A stretch of DNA of 64,000 nucleotides from Streptomyces cathayae (GTDB lineage: Bacteria > Actinomycetota > Actinomycetes > Streptomycetales > Streptomycetaceae). Made by a program: the position numbers and the translations under genes. The stretch covers positions 1,736,001 through 1,800,000 of the forward strand of contig NZ_CP121682.1 of NCBI RefSeq assembly GCF_029760955.1, in the 5' to 3' direction. Numbering within the stretch: position 1 is the stretch's first letter; every line of letters begins with the position of its first letter. Shown here in pieces: positions 8,921-18,795 of the stretch. The notes beneath the pieces are model-generated. The model saw only the letters and a program-made list of their open reading frames with translations. It ran no database searches and was not told the origin of the DNA.

Positions 8921-9811
8921 TTATGCGGCAAGTGTCAGGGTAGCTGACTGCTGCTCGTAAGCGATCGGCGCCTGCTGCCCGAGGCGTGAGTGCCTGCGGC
9001 GGGTGTTGCAGCGGGTGGTCCAACGGAAGACGGCCAGGCGGCAGGCGCGGACCCCGTCGAAGCGACGGGCACCGCGGAGCGTCTCGCGCTTGAGGGCCGC
9101 GTTGAACGACTCGGCGAGGGCGTTGTCCGCGCTCGTGCCGACCGCGCCCATGGACTGGATCACTCCCAACTGGGCGCAGACTGCGGCGAATTCACGAGAG
9201 GTGTACTGGGCCCCATGATCGCTGTGGAAGACGGCGCCGGCCAGGCCGCCGCGAACCCGGGCGGCTGCCCGGAGCGCATCGGTGACCAGCGAGGTGCGCA
9301 TGTGATCGGCGATCGACCAGCCCGCCAGACGACGCGAGAAGCAGTCGATCACCGTCGCCAGATACAGGAACTCACCGTCGCCCACCGGCAGGTAGGTGAT
9401 GTCGCCGACGTACTTGAGGTTCGGTTCACTCGCGGTGAAGTCGCGCCGCAGCAGGTCCGGCACGGGCGTGGCGGACGGCTCGGGCACGGTGGTGACCTGG
9501 CGCCTGCGCAGCCGCAGCCCGGCGATGCCGTACTTGCGCATGACCCGTCCGACACGCTTGTGGTTCACGCGCTCGCCCTCGTCGCGCAGCTCGGCGGTGA
9601 TCCGCGGGCGGCCGTAGGTGCCGTCCCACTCGGCGTGCACGGCCCGGATCCGCTCGGCCAGAGCGGCGTCGGCCCGCTCGCGCGCGGCGCGGGCCGCACG
9701 GCCGGCCCGCCACTTGTAGAAGCTGGAGCGGGCCACCTCCAGCACGGCGCACAACCGCTTCACGCCCCAGGCGCGGTGGTGGTCCTCGATGAACTGGAAG
9801 CGGTTGGTCAC
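8921..9811 (-). CDS. IS3 transposase OrfB (DDE integrase core)
   Basis: The 296-residue product has an N-terminal HTH_21 region (EDHHRAWGVKRLCAVLEVARSSFYKWRAG) and an rve core. The catalytic acids are in YVGDITYL, FHSDHGAQYTS and SADNALAESF, so the DDE triad is complete. It starts at GTG, which overlaps the orfA stop by four bases (GTGA). A run of T in orfA (AAGTTTTTC) could also produce an OrfAB fusion by -1 frameshift, as is known for IS3 elements. Length and motifs suggest an active enzyme. Confidence 0.9.
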   Translation of the reverse strand: MTNRFQFIEDHHRAWGVKRLCAVLEVARSSFYKWRAGRAARAARERADAALAERIRAVHAEWDGTYGRPRITAELRDEGERVNHKRVGRVMRKYGIAGLRLRRRQVTTVPEPSATPVPDLLRRDFTASEPNLKYVGDITYLPVGDGEFLYLATVIDCFSRRLAGWSIADHMRTSLVTDALRAAARVRGGLAGAVFHSDHGAQYTSREFAAVCAQLGVIQSMGAVGTSADNALAESFNAALKRETLRGARRFDGVRACRLAVFRWTTRCNTRRRHSRLGQQAPIAYEQQSATLTLAA

Positions 9812-10158
9812 CAGGTCATCTCTTGTGCGAAAAACTTCGTCGCCTTGCGGAGAATGTCCCGTTCGGTGGCGAGCTTGTGCATCTCCTTGCGCGCTGCCGC
9901 CAGCTCCCGGCGCAGGGCCTCGTTCTCGGCCTGAAGCTCCTCGGCCGTCGGCGGGGAATCCACCGTGTTCTTCTCCGTGCTCGTGCTCGTCGCGCTGCCC
10001 CCGCCGTGGCGGGCCCGTTCGGCCCGTACCCAGTTACGCAGCGTCTCGCGGCTGATCCCCAGATCCTTGCCGATGCCCTCGAAGGTGTGGCTCGGGTCCG
10101 ACAGGTACAGCGCGACCGCGTCCGCCTCGAACTCGGGCGAGTAGACCTTCATCACCAT
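9808..10158 (-). CDS. IS3 OrfA (HTH protein)
   Basis: The 116-residue product MVMKVYSPEFEADAVALYLSD has the helix-turn-helix of the IS3 OrfA family (HTFEGIGKDLGISRETLRNWVRAE) and a C-terminal leucine-zipper-like coiled coil (ELQAENEALRRELAAARKEMHKLATERDILRKA). It binds the IS ends and, when fused to OrfB, forms the transposase. The ATG at 10158 has an AGGAGG site about ten bases upstream. A longer frame from 10314 would run into the IS end and is not used. Confidence 0.9.
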   Translation of the reverse strand: MVMKVYSPEFEADAVALYLSDPSHTFEGIGKDLGISRETLRNWVRAERARHGGGSATSTSTEKNTVDSPPTAEELQAENEALRRELAAARKEMHKLATERDILRKATKFFAQEMTW

Positions 10159-10222
10159 AAAAGATGCCTCCTGCCCGGCCCCTGCCGGGGCCGGGATCAG
10201 AGGTGTCCACCACTCGGGGACA

Positions 10223-11081
10223 GGTCCCGGACCCCGATCCGCAGGCCTCGCTCGGACGGCCAGAGGGCCCGGCCGGTCGAATACCGCATCCCAGGCCGGA
10301 CCTCGCTGATCCACTCCTCGATCGTGCCGGGTGTCCAGTGCCAGACGGTCAGCACGCTGCGACGCTTGGGCGGTGAGCCCTTCTTGGCCTTGCCGTAGCG
10401 GACCAGCAGGGTGCCGTACTCACCGAACTCCCGGCCCTCCGGATTGCGGCCGAAGTCGGTGAGATCCAGCATCCGGGTCTCGTTGCGTCGCAGGCCGTAG
10501 GCGTACGCGACCTTGAACAGGGCGGCATCGCGGAAGGCCGGCAGCCAGCCCTTGCGGCCCTTGCCGCGAACGCGCACCACCTCCTCGTCGGCGTGGTCAA
10601 AGAACGCCTCCAGCTCGGGCCGGGTGAAGGCCCGTCGTTCCGGCTCGCCCTCGGCCTCGTCGGCGTGCGTCGCAGCGTTCCAGTCGTAGACCACCTGGAC
10701 CGGGTGCGTCCCGAAGTGCCGCAGGCACTCGTCTGCCCAGCCGTAGGCCGGGTTGATCAGGAAGTCGCAGAACTGGCGCACGGAGCCCTGGTAGTTGCGC
10801 AGGGTGGAGCGGACGCAGCCGTGCACGGCCCGCAGATCGGCCGACCACTCGTCGACGTGCTGCGGCGTCCACTGCCACGGCATCGCATCTGCATGCCGGG
10901 TGAAGGCCCGGACCGTGCGTTCCTGGTCACCGACGTATCCCACCGACAGGTTCCGGGCGAGTTGCTGGTTGCGCCAGCCATTGATCATCGCCTCGAAGAC
11001 CTGCTCGTCCGGCCGTAACAACGGCAGACCGTCCACCAAGTGCAGCCGAGCAGACCCTGGAACAAGGCCGTCTCCACCCAT
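10223..11081 (-). pseudogene. Tyrosine recombinase/integrase truncated by the IS3 element
   Basis: The product begins with a typical N-terminal SAM-like core-binding domain (ARNLSVGYVGDQERTVRAFTRHA ... CDFLINPAYGWADECLRHFG). It enters the catalytic domain with FKVAYAYGLRRNETRMLDLTDFG, which contains the first catalytic Arg. It reads into the IS3 end at 10222 and stops a few codons later, at 10197. The HxxR and Tyr boxes are missing, so it cannot recombine DNA. It lies next to an intact serine recombinase, probably from a second mobile element. Confidence 0.85.
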
Positions 11082-11348
11082 CCGCCATCACTCTCCGTCT
11101 ATCGCATCTGACGCGAGAATTTCGCATCAGATGCGACCGGGGGGCGTCTTCGCAGTTCAATCGCTCGATGGAGTGAGACTCACAGGCGTCCGCCGAGGAG
11201 ACCGCTACCGTGGTTCCGAGGTCAGCGTCCCTGGTGAGACCACTTCCATGCGGTCCGGGGCCAATCTCCAGGACGGGTGTCGCCTATTCGCATCCGATGC
11301 AATTGGCGTCGGTAGGAACATCGGTACAGCGGTTGGCGCTGAGAACGA

Positions 11349-12452
11349 TCATGGTTCCTGGGTGGCGGTCTCCGAGTTCGGGTGAGGCTGGGTCTGGAGG
11401 CGCTGGCGGAGATCGGCTTCTCCGGCTGTGAGCGGATCGTCCGAGGGTCGGATACGGACTCGGCGGGGGCGAGGGATGTCGTCGACGTCCTGGAGGTCGG
11501 CGAAGTCGGCGTGCGCCTGGGCAACGGCCTCGGGGTACGCCTCCTTCTTCTCGTGCTCGGCGAGCGCGCGGTAGATGCTCGCGACGCTGGGGGCCTGGCC
11601 CTTGCGCTTGCCGGTCGGGATGATCAGGTCGGGCTGGATCTGCTCGACCGACTCGCCGTTCGCCCGGCGCCGCAGCACGGTGTGCAGCATGTCTTCGGTG
11701 ATGACGGGCGGGCGGCCGCCGTGCTTGCCCTTGCGGGCCGCCGCGTCGAGTCCTTCGAGGGTCGACTCCCGGATGTTCTCCCGCTCGGTCTCCGCCATCG
11801 CGGCGAAGAACGCGAACAGCGGACGGCCCGGCCCGCTCGGGTCGTACATCCCGGGCAGCGGCCCGGCGAGCATCTCCAGGACCAGGCCGTGGGCGGTGAG
11901 GTGGTCGGCGAGCGCGGTGAGTTCGGCGGCGTCGCGCCCGAGGCGCTTCATCTCGTAGACGGTGAAGATGACGCGGCAGTGCGGGGCGTGGGCCTTGATC
12001 TGGCGGGCCAGCGCGAGCGCGGCCTCGAACTGCGGCCGGACGCGGACGCGGGTGCTGATCTTCTCGGAGAACACCTTGTCGCGCGGGATGCCGTGCTTGG
12101 CCAGCGCGTCGAGCTGGGACTGGAGTTCCTGGGTGAGCGTCGAGCAGCGGGCGTACCCGATGCGGATGTCGGCGGTCGGGGTGTCCGGCGCGAGGGCGAG
12201 CGGGACCGGGGTGCCGGGGCGCCACGGCTGGCCGGGCCCGCGGTCGGCGGGGGTGGGCACGCGCAGGAGCTTGGCGAGCCGAGGCACCTTGGTGAAGCGG
12301 CCGGTGTGATAGGTGCCGGCGACCGCGCCGGAGCGCGAGCGGCACGGCGAGCCGGGGTCGGCCTTGCAACGTGGGCAGGGGTGACGCTCGACGTCGTCGG
12401 CGTCGCTCGGAGAAGACTCTTGAGGGACCGTCATGCCCACAGATGCTGTCAC
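11349..12452 (-). CDS. Serine recombinase with N-terminal zinc-type motif
   Basis: The product is up to 367 residues. Residues 26-49 form CPRCKADPGSPC...H, a zinc-finger-like start seen on some actinobacterial recombinases. The resolvase domain begins near residue 95 with IRIGYARCSTLTQELQSQLDAL, and Ser104 is the nucleophile. Then come the RLGRDAAEL and GRPLFAFFAAMAETERENI blocks and a C-terminal helix-turn-helix. It would cut and rejoin DNA, as a resolvase or invertase. The frame opens with GTG at 12452; ATG at 12434 is an alternative. Candidate binding sites lie immediately upstream. Confidence 0.9.
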   Translation of the reverse strand: MTASVGMTVPQESSPSDADDVERHPCPRCKADPGSPCRSRSGAVAGTYHTGRFTKVPRLAKLLRVPTPADRGPGQPWRPGTPVPLALAPDTPTADIRIGYARCSTLTQELQSQLDALAKHGIPRDKVFSEKISTRVRVRPQFEAALALARQIKAHAPHCRVIFTVYEMKRLGRDAAELTALADHLTAHGLVLEMLAGPLPGMYDPSGPGRPLFAFFAAMAETERENIRESTLEGLDAAARKGKHGGRPPVITEDMLHTVLRRRANGESVEQIQPDLIIPTGKRKGQAPSVASIYRALAEHEKKEAYPEAVAQAHADFADLQDVDDIPRPRRVRIRPSDDPLTAGEADLRQRLQTQPHPNSETATQEP

Positions 12453-12582
12453 AAACGATTCTCAGAAGTGCTCGGAATCCACTTTTGAGTGAGAACGGGT
12501 TCTGCGAACCGAACCGGCGCTTTGTGATCTCCGTGCGAGCCTTCTTGATCTTGCTCGGCTAAAGGACCGTTTGTGAGAATCG
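12450..12582. promoter_or_regulatory. Repeated motif upstream of the serine recombinase
   Basis: CACAAACGATTCTCA lies at 12450-12464. CGATTCTCACAAAC, read on the minus strand, lies at 12569-12582. The two share CGATTCTCA in opposite orientation, about 115 bases apart, on either side of the promoter region. This spacing fits recombinase binding sites or an autoregulatory operator. Confidence 0.35.
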
Positions 12583-12617
12583 CTCGGCATCGGGGTCGGT
12601 GTCGCTGATCTGAGCCC

Positions 12618-13601
12618 TCAGTCCGAACCGGCGACCAGTGCCTCGCCGAGCGGGGTGCGCCGGTAGAGCACCGACCGTCCGGACCGGGCGCGGACGAGCA
12701 GCCCCGCGCCTCGCAGGATGGCGAGGTGGTCTCCTACCGCGCCAGGTGCCATGGCGAGGCTTCGGGCGAGGTGGCTGGTACTGGCCGGGGCGTCCAGCGC
12801 CACCAGCAGCCGGGCTCGGGCCCGGCCGACCAGAGCGGTCAGCGCGTCCGGTCGGGGGCCGGTCTCCTGTTCGCCCCACAGGGCGGCGGTGCCGCGGGCG
12901 CGATAGACCAAGGTCCGGGGCCAGGGGTCTTCCGTGTGGGCAGCGATATTCCTGACAAAGACCGAAGGGATCAGCAGGAGCCCGTCGCCGGCGAGGCGGA
13001 CTGTTCCTACTTGAGGGAAGTGGCCGATCTCGATGCCGCCGGCTTGCCAGGCGATGCTCGGGTGCAGGCTCTCGATGGTCGTGGCCCATCCGTGTTCGCC
13101 GATCACACCCACCCGGTGCACGACGTCGCGCTCACAGATCGCGCGCAGTTGCGGCCAGTCCGCGGCGAGCAGCTCGTGCCAGGCCTGGTCCATCGCCTCG
13201 GCGATCCTGGAGACGGCGTCCGTCGAGTCCAGCACTGCGCGTACGCGGGGATCACGGGCCAACGGGCCGGTCGCGTTGGTGGCGATTTCGTGGCGGGCCG
13301 CTTCCAGCGGTGTGGCCCGGATCATGGCCAGGTCGTCCGCCCAGGTCTGGTTGAGGCCGCGCGGGGGCGGGGCGACGAAGTTCGGTCCGCCCCCGCGCGG
13401 GGTGTGCAGGGCGAGGGCGGCGTTCAGTTCGCTCTCGCGGCGAAGCCGTTCAAAGGCGGGCAGGAGTCGGGGGGCCCAGGCTCGCGGCAGCGGCCTGTCT
13501 CGGCCGGCGAGCGAGCCCAGCAGGAAGCACAGGTCCAGCGCGGGCGACAGTGCGAAGCGGCTGCGCAGCAGGGCCTCGACGGAGACTTCGAAGCGCAGCA
13601 C
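12618..13601 (-). CDS. ArsR-like winged-helix regulator (DUF5937 type)
   Basis: This is a 327-residue protein. The C-terminal 80 residues form a winged helix (ASTSHLARSLAMAPGAVGDHLAILRGAGLLVRARSGRSVLYRRTPLGEAL), as in ArsR regulators. The long N-terminal part corresponds to the DUF5937 sensor-like region of Streptomyces regulators. No metal-binding cysteine motif is seen in the ArsR part. It is divergent from an MFS transporter gene, with about 90 bases between starts, so it probably represses that transporter and itself. The inducer is unknown. Confidence 0.8.
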   Translation of the reverse strand: MLRFEVSVEALLRSRFALSPALDLCFLLGSLAGRDRPLPRAWAPRLLPAFERLRRESELNAALALHTPRGGGPNFVAPPPRGLNQTWADDLAMIRATPLEAARHEIATNATGPLARDPRVRAVLDSTDAVSRIAEAMDQAWHELLAADWPQLRAICERDVVHRVGVIGEHGWATTIESLHPSIAWQAGGIEIGHFPQVGTVRLAGDGLLLIPSVFVRNIAAHTEDPWPRTLVYRARGTAALWGEQETGPRPDALTALVGRARARLLVALDAPASTSHLARSLAMAPGAVGDHLAILRGAGLLVRARSGRSVLYRRTPLGEALVAGSD

Positions 13602-13690
13602 CGCGCCATGCTACCGAAGGCCGTCTGTTCCGATTCGTCCAGCGACGAATCATTGGTGTGTGGTGTGGGCGCACGGCGAGGCTGCGCGTC

Positions 13691-15007
13691 ATGACCCCAA
13701 CCGCCGAACCCCCGCAGGGCAACCACCGTGCCACCTACCGGGAGGTGCTGGCCGAGCCACGATTCCGGCTGCTCTTTTCAACACGCGCCGTCGCGATCAC
13801 TGCGGACGCGCTGCGGATCACCACGTTCTCGGTGCTGGTCTTCTCGGCCACCGGCTCCGCGCTGCTGAGCGCACTGGCCTTCGGCATCGGCTTCATCCCG
13901 CAGCTGTTCGGCTCGCTGCTGCTGGGCTCACTGGCCGACCGACTGCCGCCCCGCGCGCTCATCACCGGCGGCTACGCCTTGACGTGCGTCGCCGCCCTGC
14001 TGCTCGCCCTGGTGCGGATGCCGATCGCGGCAAGCCTCGGTGTCGTGGCGCTGGTCGCCCTCGCCACACCGGTGTTTCACGGCGCGTCGAGTCGGCTGGT
14101 CGCGCAGTCGCTGGAGGGCGACGCCTATGTACTGGGCCGTTCACTGAACAACATCGCTGCCTCCGGCGCGCAATTGTTCGGCCTGGCGCTGGGAGGTGCG
14201 GTCGTCGCGGCACTCGGCCCACGCCGGGCGCTCGCGGTCAGTGCCGTCCTTCACCTCGGCTGCGCGCTTGCTATCCGCATCCGGCTACCCCGGCTGCAGC
14301 CGGGGGAGTTCGGCGGCACACCCGGCAGCGCTGGGGGTGATGGCGGGGCCGTCCGGGCAAGCCTGCACGGTGCCGGCCTGCTGCTGCGCGGACGCACGGT
14401 GCGGCGACTGATGCTGGCCCAGTGGCTACCCGTCGCGCTCGTAGCGGGCGCGGAAGGCCTCATCGTCGCCTACGCGGGAGAACACCGATTCGCGCCCGGC
14501 TGGTACGCGGTGCTGATGGGCTGCCTGCCGGTCGGCATGCTCGTCGGTGACCTGCTGGTGGGTCGACTGCTGCGGCCACCCGCCCGGGAGCGACTGGTAG
14601 TCCCGTTGGTTGTGCTGGCGGGGCTGCCGCTGGTCGGCTTCGCTGCCGAGCCCGGAGTGGGCGTCTCGTGCTGTCTGCTGCTGCTCTGCGGCTTCGGATA
14701 CGCTTACGGTCTCGGCCTGCAACGGCCGTTCCTGGACGCCCTGCCGCAGGACGGCCAAGGTCAGGCCTTCGGCTTGCTCGGCTCCGGCAGCATGACGCTG
14801 CAGGGCGTCGGACCGGTTTGCTTGGGCGCGGTGGCCGCAGGCATTGGAACAGGCGGCGCAATCGCCCTGGCAGGCGGCGCGGTGGCGCTTACCGCCGGCT
14901 GGATTCTCACCTGGCACCCGTCCGCCTCTCCACTCCCCGCCCCGAACCACTCAACGGGATCAGAGAACAGCACCGAACAGCATGCGTGTAGTCCTCCTGC
15001 GCAGTAA
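13691..15007 (+). CDS. MFS transporter
   Basis: The 438-residue integral membrane protein has about twelve hydrophobic segments. The loop between TM2 and TM3 has a motif-A-like GSLADRLPPRALITGG, as in MFS_3 drug-efflux proteins. The C-terminus is hydrophilic. The ATG at 13691 begins MTPTAEPPQ and is chosen because the open frame upstream would add a non-membrane extension across the divergent promoter. Divergence from an ArsR/DUF5937 regulator suggests inducible export of a small molecule. Confidence 0.85.
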   Translation: MTPTAEPPQGNHRATYREVLAEPRFRLLFSTRAVAITADALRITTFSVLVFSATGSALLSALAFGIGFIPQLFGSLLLGSLADRLPPRALITGGYALTCVAALLLALVRMPIAASLGVVALVALATPVFHGASSRLVAQSLEGDAYVLGRSLNNIAASGAQLFGLALGGAVVAALGPRRALAVSAVLHLGCALAIRIRLPRLQPGEFGGTPGSAGGDGGAVRASLHGAGLLLRGRTVRRLMLAQWLPVALVAGAEGLIVAYAGEHRFAPGWYAVLMGCLPVGMLVGDLLVGRLLRPPARERLVVPLVVLAGLPLVGFAAEPGVGVSCCLLLLCGFGYAYGLGLQRPFLDALPQDGQGQAFGLLGSGSMTLQGVGPVCLGAVAAGIGTGGAIALAGGAVALTAGWILTWHPSASPLPAPNHSTGSENSTEQHACSPPAQ

Positions 15008-15141
15008 CCCTCGCAGGTCGGGTCGGCCGCGAGCCGTTACGCACCCCACCCCCGCCCCCGCCCCCACGTCTCTCTGCCAGCCGTTGCGGACCACGTACGG
15101 GATCTTGAGACTACGAGCAGCCCATGGAAGGTTCATGTCGC

Positions 15142-15726
15142 ATGATCGATGAATTCGCGAAGGACAACCTGCACGGGAGACTGCGGCGGGACCGCGAGGC
15201 GCTGCTCTGGAAACTCGACGGCTTGTCCGAATACGACGCGCGCCGACCTTTGACGGCGACCGGGACCAACCTCCTCGGCCTGGTCAAACACGTGGCCAGC
15301 GTCGAGGCCAGGTACTTCGGCGAGGTCTTCGACCGCCCTTCCCCGGAACCGCTGTCCCGGTGGCAGGACTCCGACGGCAGCGACCTGTGGGCGACCGAGG
15401 ACGAGACCCGCGATCAGATCATCGGGTTCTACCGGCGCACGTGGGAACACTCGGACGCGACGATCAACGAGCTTCCCCTCGACGCCCCCGGCCACGTGCC
15501 GTGGTGGCCGGGGCCTTATGCCGACACGAACCTGTTCGCCGTCATGGTCCATGTCCTCGGCGAGTCCATCCGGCATGCCGGGCACGCCGATATCCTGCGC
15601 GAGGGCCTCGACGGCCGGACCGGGCTGCGCGCCGAACACGAGCAGCAGATCGACGAGGAAGCCCGTGCAGCCTACTGCGCGAAGATCGAGCAGGCCGCCA
15701 GGTCGGTCTCATCAATCAAGGCTTAG
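15142..15726 (+). CDS. DinB family protein (DUF664)
   Basis: The 194-residue product is a four-helix-bundle DinB-like protein: MIDEFAKDNLHGRLRRDREALLWKLDGLSEYDARRPLTATGTNLLGLVKHVASVEARYFGEV. The histidines of LVKHVASVE and of ESIRHAGHADILRE are in the usual metal-binding positions. Such proteins often act as metal-dependent thiol transferases or are uncharacterised. The ATG at 15142 has a GGAAGG about ten bases upstream; an ATG at 15124 is possible. It stands alone. Confidence 0.8.
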   Translation: MIDEFAKDNLHGRLRRDREALLWKLDGLSEYDARRPLTATGTNLLGLVKHVASVEARYFGEVFDRPSPEPLSRWQDSDGSDLWATEDETRDQIIGFYRRTWEHSDATINELPLDAPGHVPWWPGPYADTNLFAVMVHVLGESIRHAGHADILREGLDGRTGLRAEHEQQIDEEARAAYCAKIEQAARSVSSIKA

Positions 15727-15825
15727 TCGAACATATCGGGCAGCCTGACATCGGCTCCCCTGCCGGCGCTTGCGATTTCCGAGCACCCGGCCACCCGATA
15801 TGCCCGCGTCACCCGATGTGGGCGT

Positions 15826-18795
15826 TCAGTCCGCGCCTTCGTCGTCCTCGTCCAGCTCGGGCGCGTCCGGGTCGCGCAGCGGGCGCAGGCCCTGGGACGG
15901 AGTGGAGGGGGTGAAGCTGTAGCGGCCCAGGACGTTGGGGTTCTTGAACTTCAGCGGGGACAGGCGGGCGACATCCGCATCGCTGATCTCGTGGCCCTCG
16001 GCACGCAGCTGGGCGACCGCGGCGTCGATGTACTTCGTCGTCCAGAGCACGACGGCGTTCAGCACCAGTGCCAGCGAGCCGAGTTGGTCCTCCATGCCGT
16101 CTCGGTATGCCTGGTGGATGGTGCCCCGCTTGCCGTGGCAGATGTCCCGGGCGAGGGTGTGGCGGGATTCCTGGACGGACAGCTGCTTGCCCATCTGCCG
16201 CCGGTAGGTGTCATCGACCGGATCGACGACCTGGAGCAGGTGCAGGGTCTTGGCGATGCGCCCGTACTCGGCGAACGCTTGCCCCAGCGGCGTGGGCCGT
16301 CCATGGTTACCGAACATCCGCAGCAGGTCGTAGGCCCGCACCTGGTTGGTGACCAGCGAGCCGGCGACCTTCAGCATGTCCTCCCACTGGGTGGTCACCT
16401 TCTTCAGGTTCACCTTGTTCGTGCGGGCCAGGTCCGTCAGCGGCCCGTAGCCGCCGGTCTCGATCCCGTCCATCTCCGCCCGCCAGAACCTCTGGTCGTC
16501 CAGGTCCTTGAACCGCGGGGAGAAGTTGTAGCCCAGGATCTTGAACAGGCCGAACACCATGTCGCTGTACGAGGCGTTGTCGGTGGCGACCATTTCCGGC
16601 TTCACCCCGCCGTCGAGGTTCAGCAGGGCGTCCAGGATGTGCAGGGAGTCGCGCGGGGTGCCCGGGACCACCGTCTGTCCGATCCCGAAGACCTGGTCGT
16701 TGACGGCGTTCAGCCAGGTGATGCCGCGCTTGAATCCGAAGTACTTCGGATTCGGGGCGGTGCTGATGGAGCGGACCGGGACGACGAAGCGCAGGCCGTC
16801 GACGGAGGCAAGCAGCCCGTTGCCCCAGTGCGCCACGATCGGTACCTTCGCCTGGGCCTCGATCAGGGTGGCGTTGGCCGCGGCGATGGTGTCGGCCCGC
16901 AGGTAGTACTGGTCGACGTGGACCAGCCGGGAGCGGGTCAGCGCCTCGTGGCCGGGGTTGGTCACCGGGGTCATGCCGATGTTGCACGCCTCGCTCACCA
17001 GGAGCGCGACGACCGAGGTGGTGAGGTCCTTCATGTGGGTCTTGCCGTCGCCCAGGTGCACGAAGGCGTCCAGGAACCCGGTCCAAAAGTGTACTTCGAA
17101 CAGCAGGTCCGGCAGGTCGATTTTCGGGAGCATCTTCTCCACCCGGCGCCGCAGCCAGGCCAGCGACTTGGGCACCCCGAGTGCCCCGAGCGCGTCCACG
17201 TTCAGCTTGGCCCGCCCGTTGGGCTGCACCTCGATGCTGACCTTCGCATCTGCGCCGGCCTCTTCGAGGCGTTCGGCCATCTGCTTCCACGCCGCGTCCA
17301 GTACCCCCACCAGCTCCGCCAGATGCTCCTCGACGGACGCCTCCAGGCTCAGGCCGGCCAGTACGTCCTCGCGCACCGCCAGCCACGGCTTGCCGTCCAG
17401 CAGCTGGGCGCGCGGGTTGGAGAAGCGGTGCGAGGGGGAAGCGAAGATGACGCGGCTGATCAGCGCCCGGTACAGCTGCTCCAGCACGCACACCACGTAG
17501 GCGTCGCGGTCCACCGCGCCCTGCGGCAGGTCCTTGTTCGCGTACACCGCCTTGCGCCAGTACGGCGGCACGACCTTGTCGTCGACCTCCCGCTTCAGCA
17601 GCGGCTTCTTCGTCACCTGGCGCCGGCTGAGCGCGGGCAGGCCCTTGACCGCGGCCAGGACCCGCTCCCCGGCCGGGGCCGCGCCGAGCATCTTGGTGTC
17701 GCCGAGCAGCGACAGGAACGGGCGCACCGTGTTGTAGCGGTTGGCCAGCGCCTCGCGGATCGCGATCTCCGCCGAGTCGTCGTCCTCCGGGACCAGGCTC
17801 GCCACCGTGGTGGCCGCGCTCCACAGCTGGGCCCTCGGCGCGATCTCCTCCAGGGCCTTCCACATCGCGGCCGCGTCCACCGCCTTGCCGCTCTCCTCGA
17901 TGTGCTCCAGCTCCTCCATGAACGCCTTCGACATGCGGGCGGTGATGCGGGACGCCTTCTCCAGCTGCGGCAGCGTGGAGAGGCGGTCCTTGTTCGTGAG
18001 CCGCTTCGCGGTGCTGAGCAGCTTGGTCGACATCAGCACCGTGAACAGCTCCAGCGCGTCGTCGATGGCCTTGGCCTCCAGGTGCCGCATCACCGCGGTC
18101 AGCATCGCGGTGCGCTTCGGCTCGCTCGCCCGCTCCAGGCTCGTCGCCTTCGACCCCAGGCCGTAACGGGCCAGCGCGGCGAGCCGGTTCGGCGGGAGCT
18201 TGTCCAGCTTCACCCGCCCCAGCCGGTACACGGCGATCTCGTCCACTCGCTCCAGCGCCCGCTTCATCGCCGTACCGGTGGTCTTTGTCGGCGGCCGGCG
18301 GAAGGTCTCCAGGTACGAGTACCGCCTGCCCTCCGGCGTCTCCAGCAGCGCCACCAGGTCGGCGGGCAGCGACCGGTCCGCCCGCCAGGCCGCCCTGGCG
18401 ACCGTGGTGTGCAGGCGCTTGTCCGCGATCTCGCGGACCTCGGACACCTGCCGCGCCAGCACCGACACCCCGGGCAGCAGCACCCGGTGCTTCCGCAGCC
18501 AGCCCACCGCATAGTCGAACAGGGCCTTCGGCCCCTCCGAATGCGCGGTCCACGCCCGCCCGTGCAGGAACGTCCGGAACTTTCGCCCCCACTCCGGGGC
18601 GTCGTACTCGTGGTACTCGTACGCGTCCCGGATCTCCCACGCGTGCTCGTACGCGGTCTTCGGTCGCTCGGTGTACCGCTTCACGTCCGAGACGTCCTCG
18701 ATGCCGAGCTGCTCGGCCAGGTGCTCCACCGCCGGCCACGGCACGCCCAGTGGATCGTCCGGCAGGAACCTGCCGATGTAGCGCACCGTGCACAT
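15826..18795 (-). CDS. Tn3-family transposase (5'-truncated?)
   Basis: The product is 989 residues. It has the DUF4158 N-terminal region (MCTVRYIGRFLPDDPLGVPW ... VKRYTERPKTAYEHAWEI) and a full C-terminal DDE_Tnp_Tn3 domain (MVATDNASYSDMVFGLFKILGYNFSPRFKDLDD ... SALHLLQ-like helices ... CHGKRGTIHQAYRDGMEDQLG). Typical relatives have 50-60 more residues before LGFALQ. Here LGFALQ is encoded just upstream in frame, but no start or family sequence continues further. The 5' end may therefore have been replaced, or translation may begin at an unrecognised codon. No resolvase gene for it is seen nearby. Confidence 0.9.
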   Translation of the reverse strand: MCTVRYIGRFLPDDPLGVPWPAVEHLAEQLGIEDVSDVKRYTERPKTAYEHAWEIRDAYEYHEYDAPEWGRKFRTFLHGRAWTAHSEGPKALFDYAVGWLRKHRVLLPGVSVLARQVSEVREIADKRLHTTVARAAWRADRSLPADLVALLETPEGRRYSYLETFRRPPTKTTGTAMKRALERVDEIAVYRLGRVKLDKLPPNRLAALARYGLGSKATSLERASEPKRTAMLTAVMRHLEAKAIDDALELFTVLMSTKLLSTAKRLTNKDRLSTLPQLEKASRITARMSKAFMEELEHIEESGKAVDAAAMWKALEEIAPRAQLWSAATTVASLVPEDDDSAEIAIREALANRYNTVRPFLSLLGDTKMLGAAPAGERVLAAVKGLPALSRRQVTKKPLLKREVDDKVVPPYWRKAVYANKDLPQGAVDRDAYVVCVLEQLYRALISRVIFASPSHRFSNPRAQLLDGKPWLAVREDVLAGLSLEASVEEHLAELVGVLDAAWKQMAERLEEAGADAKVSIEVQPNGRAKLNVDALGALGVPKSLAWLRRRVEKMLPKIDLPDLLFEVHFWTGFLDAFVHLGDGKTHMKDLTTSVVALLVSEACNIGMTPVTNPGHEALTRSRLVHVDQYYLRADTIAAANATLIEAQAKVPIVAHWGNGLLASVDGLRFVVPVRSISTAPNPKYFGFKRGITWLNAVNDQVFGIGQTVVPGTPRDSLHILDALLNLDGGVKPEMVATDNASYSDMVFGLFKILGYNFSPRFKDLDDQRFWRAEMDGIETGGYGPLTDLARTNKVNLKKVTTQWEDMLKVAGSLVTNQVRAYDLLRMFGNHGRPTPLGQAFAEYGRIAKTLHLLQVVDPVDDTYRRQMGKQLSVQESRHTLARDICHGKRGTIHQAYRDGMEDQLGSLALVLNAVVLWTTKYIDAAVAQLRAEGHEISDADVARLSPLKFKNPNVLGRYSFTPSTPSQGLRPLRDPDAPELDEDDEGAD

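Larger units (their letters stand above)
8890..10222 (-). mobile_element. IS3-family insertion sequence
   Basis: This element of about 1.33 kb has orfA and orfB on the minus strand. The two ends are imperfect inverted repeats of about 21 bases that start TGTCCCC and end GTGGACACC (8890-8910 and 10202-10222). No matching target duplication is seen: the left flank is the yjbQ pseudogene region and the right flank is inside a tyrosine recombinase. Adjacent deletion or recombination therefore followed insertion. Confidence 0.8.

Noticed and set aside
13033..14340. 435-residue frame across the regulator/transporter divergent region
   Set aside because: It runs antisense to the regulator and out of frame with the MFS gene, and carries no recognisable domain.
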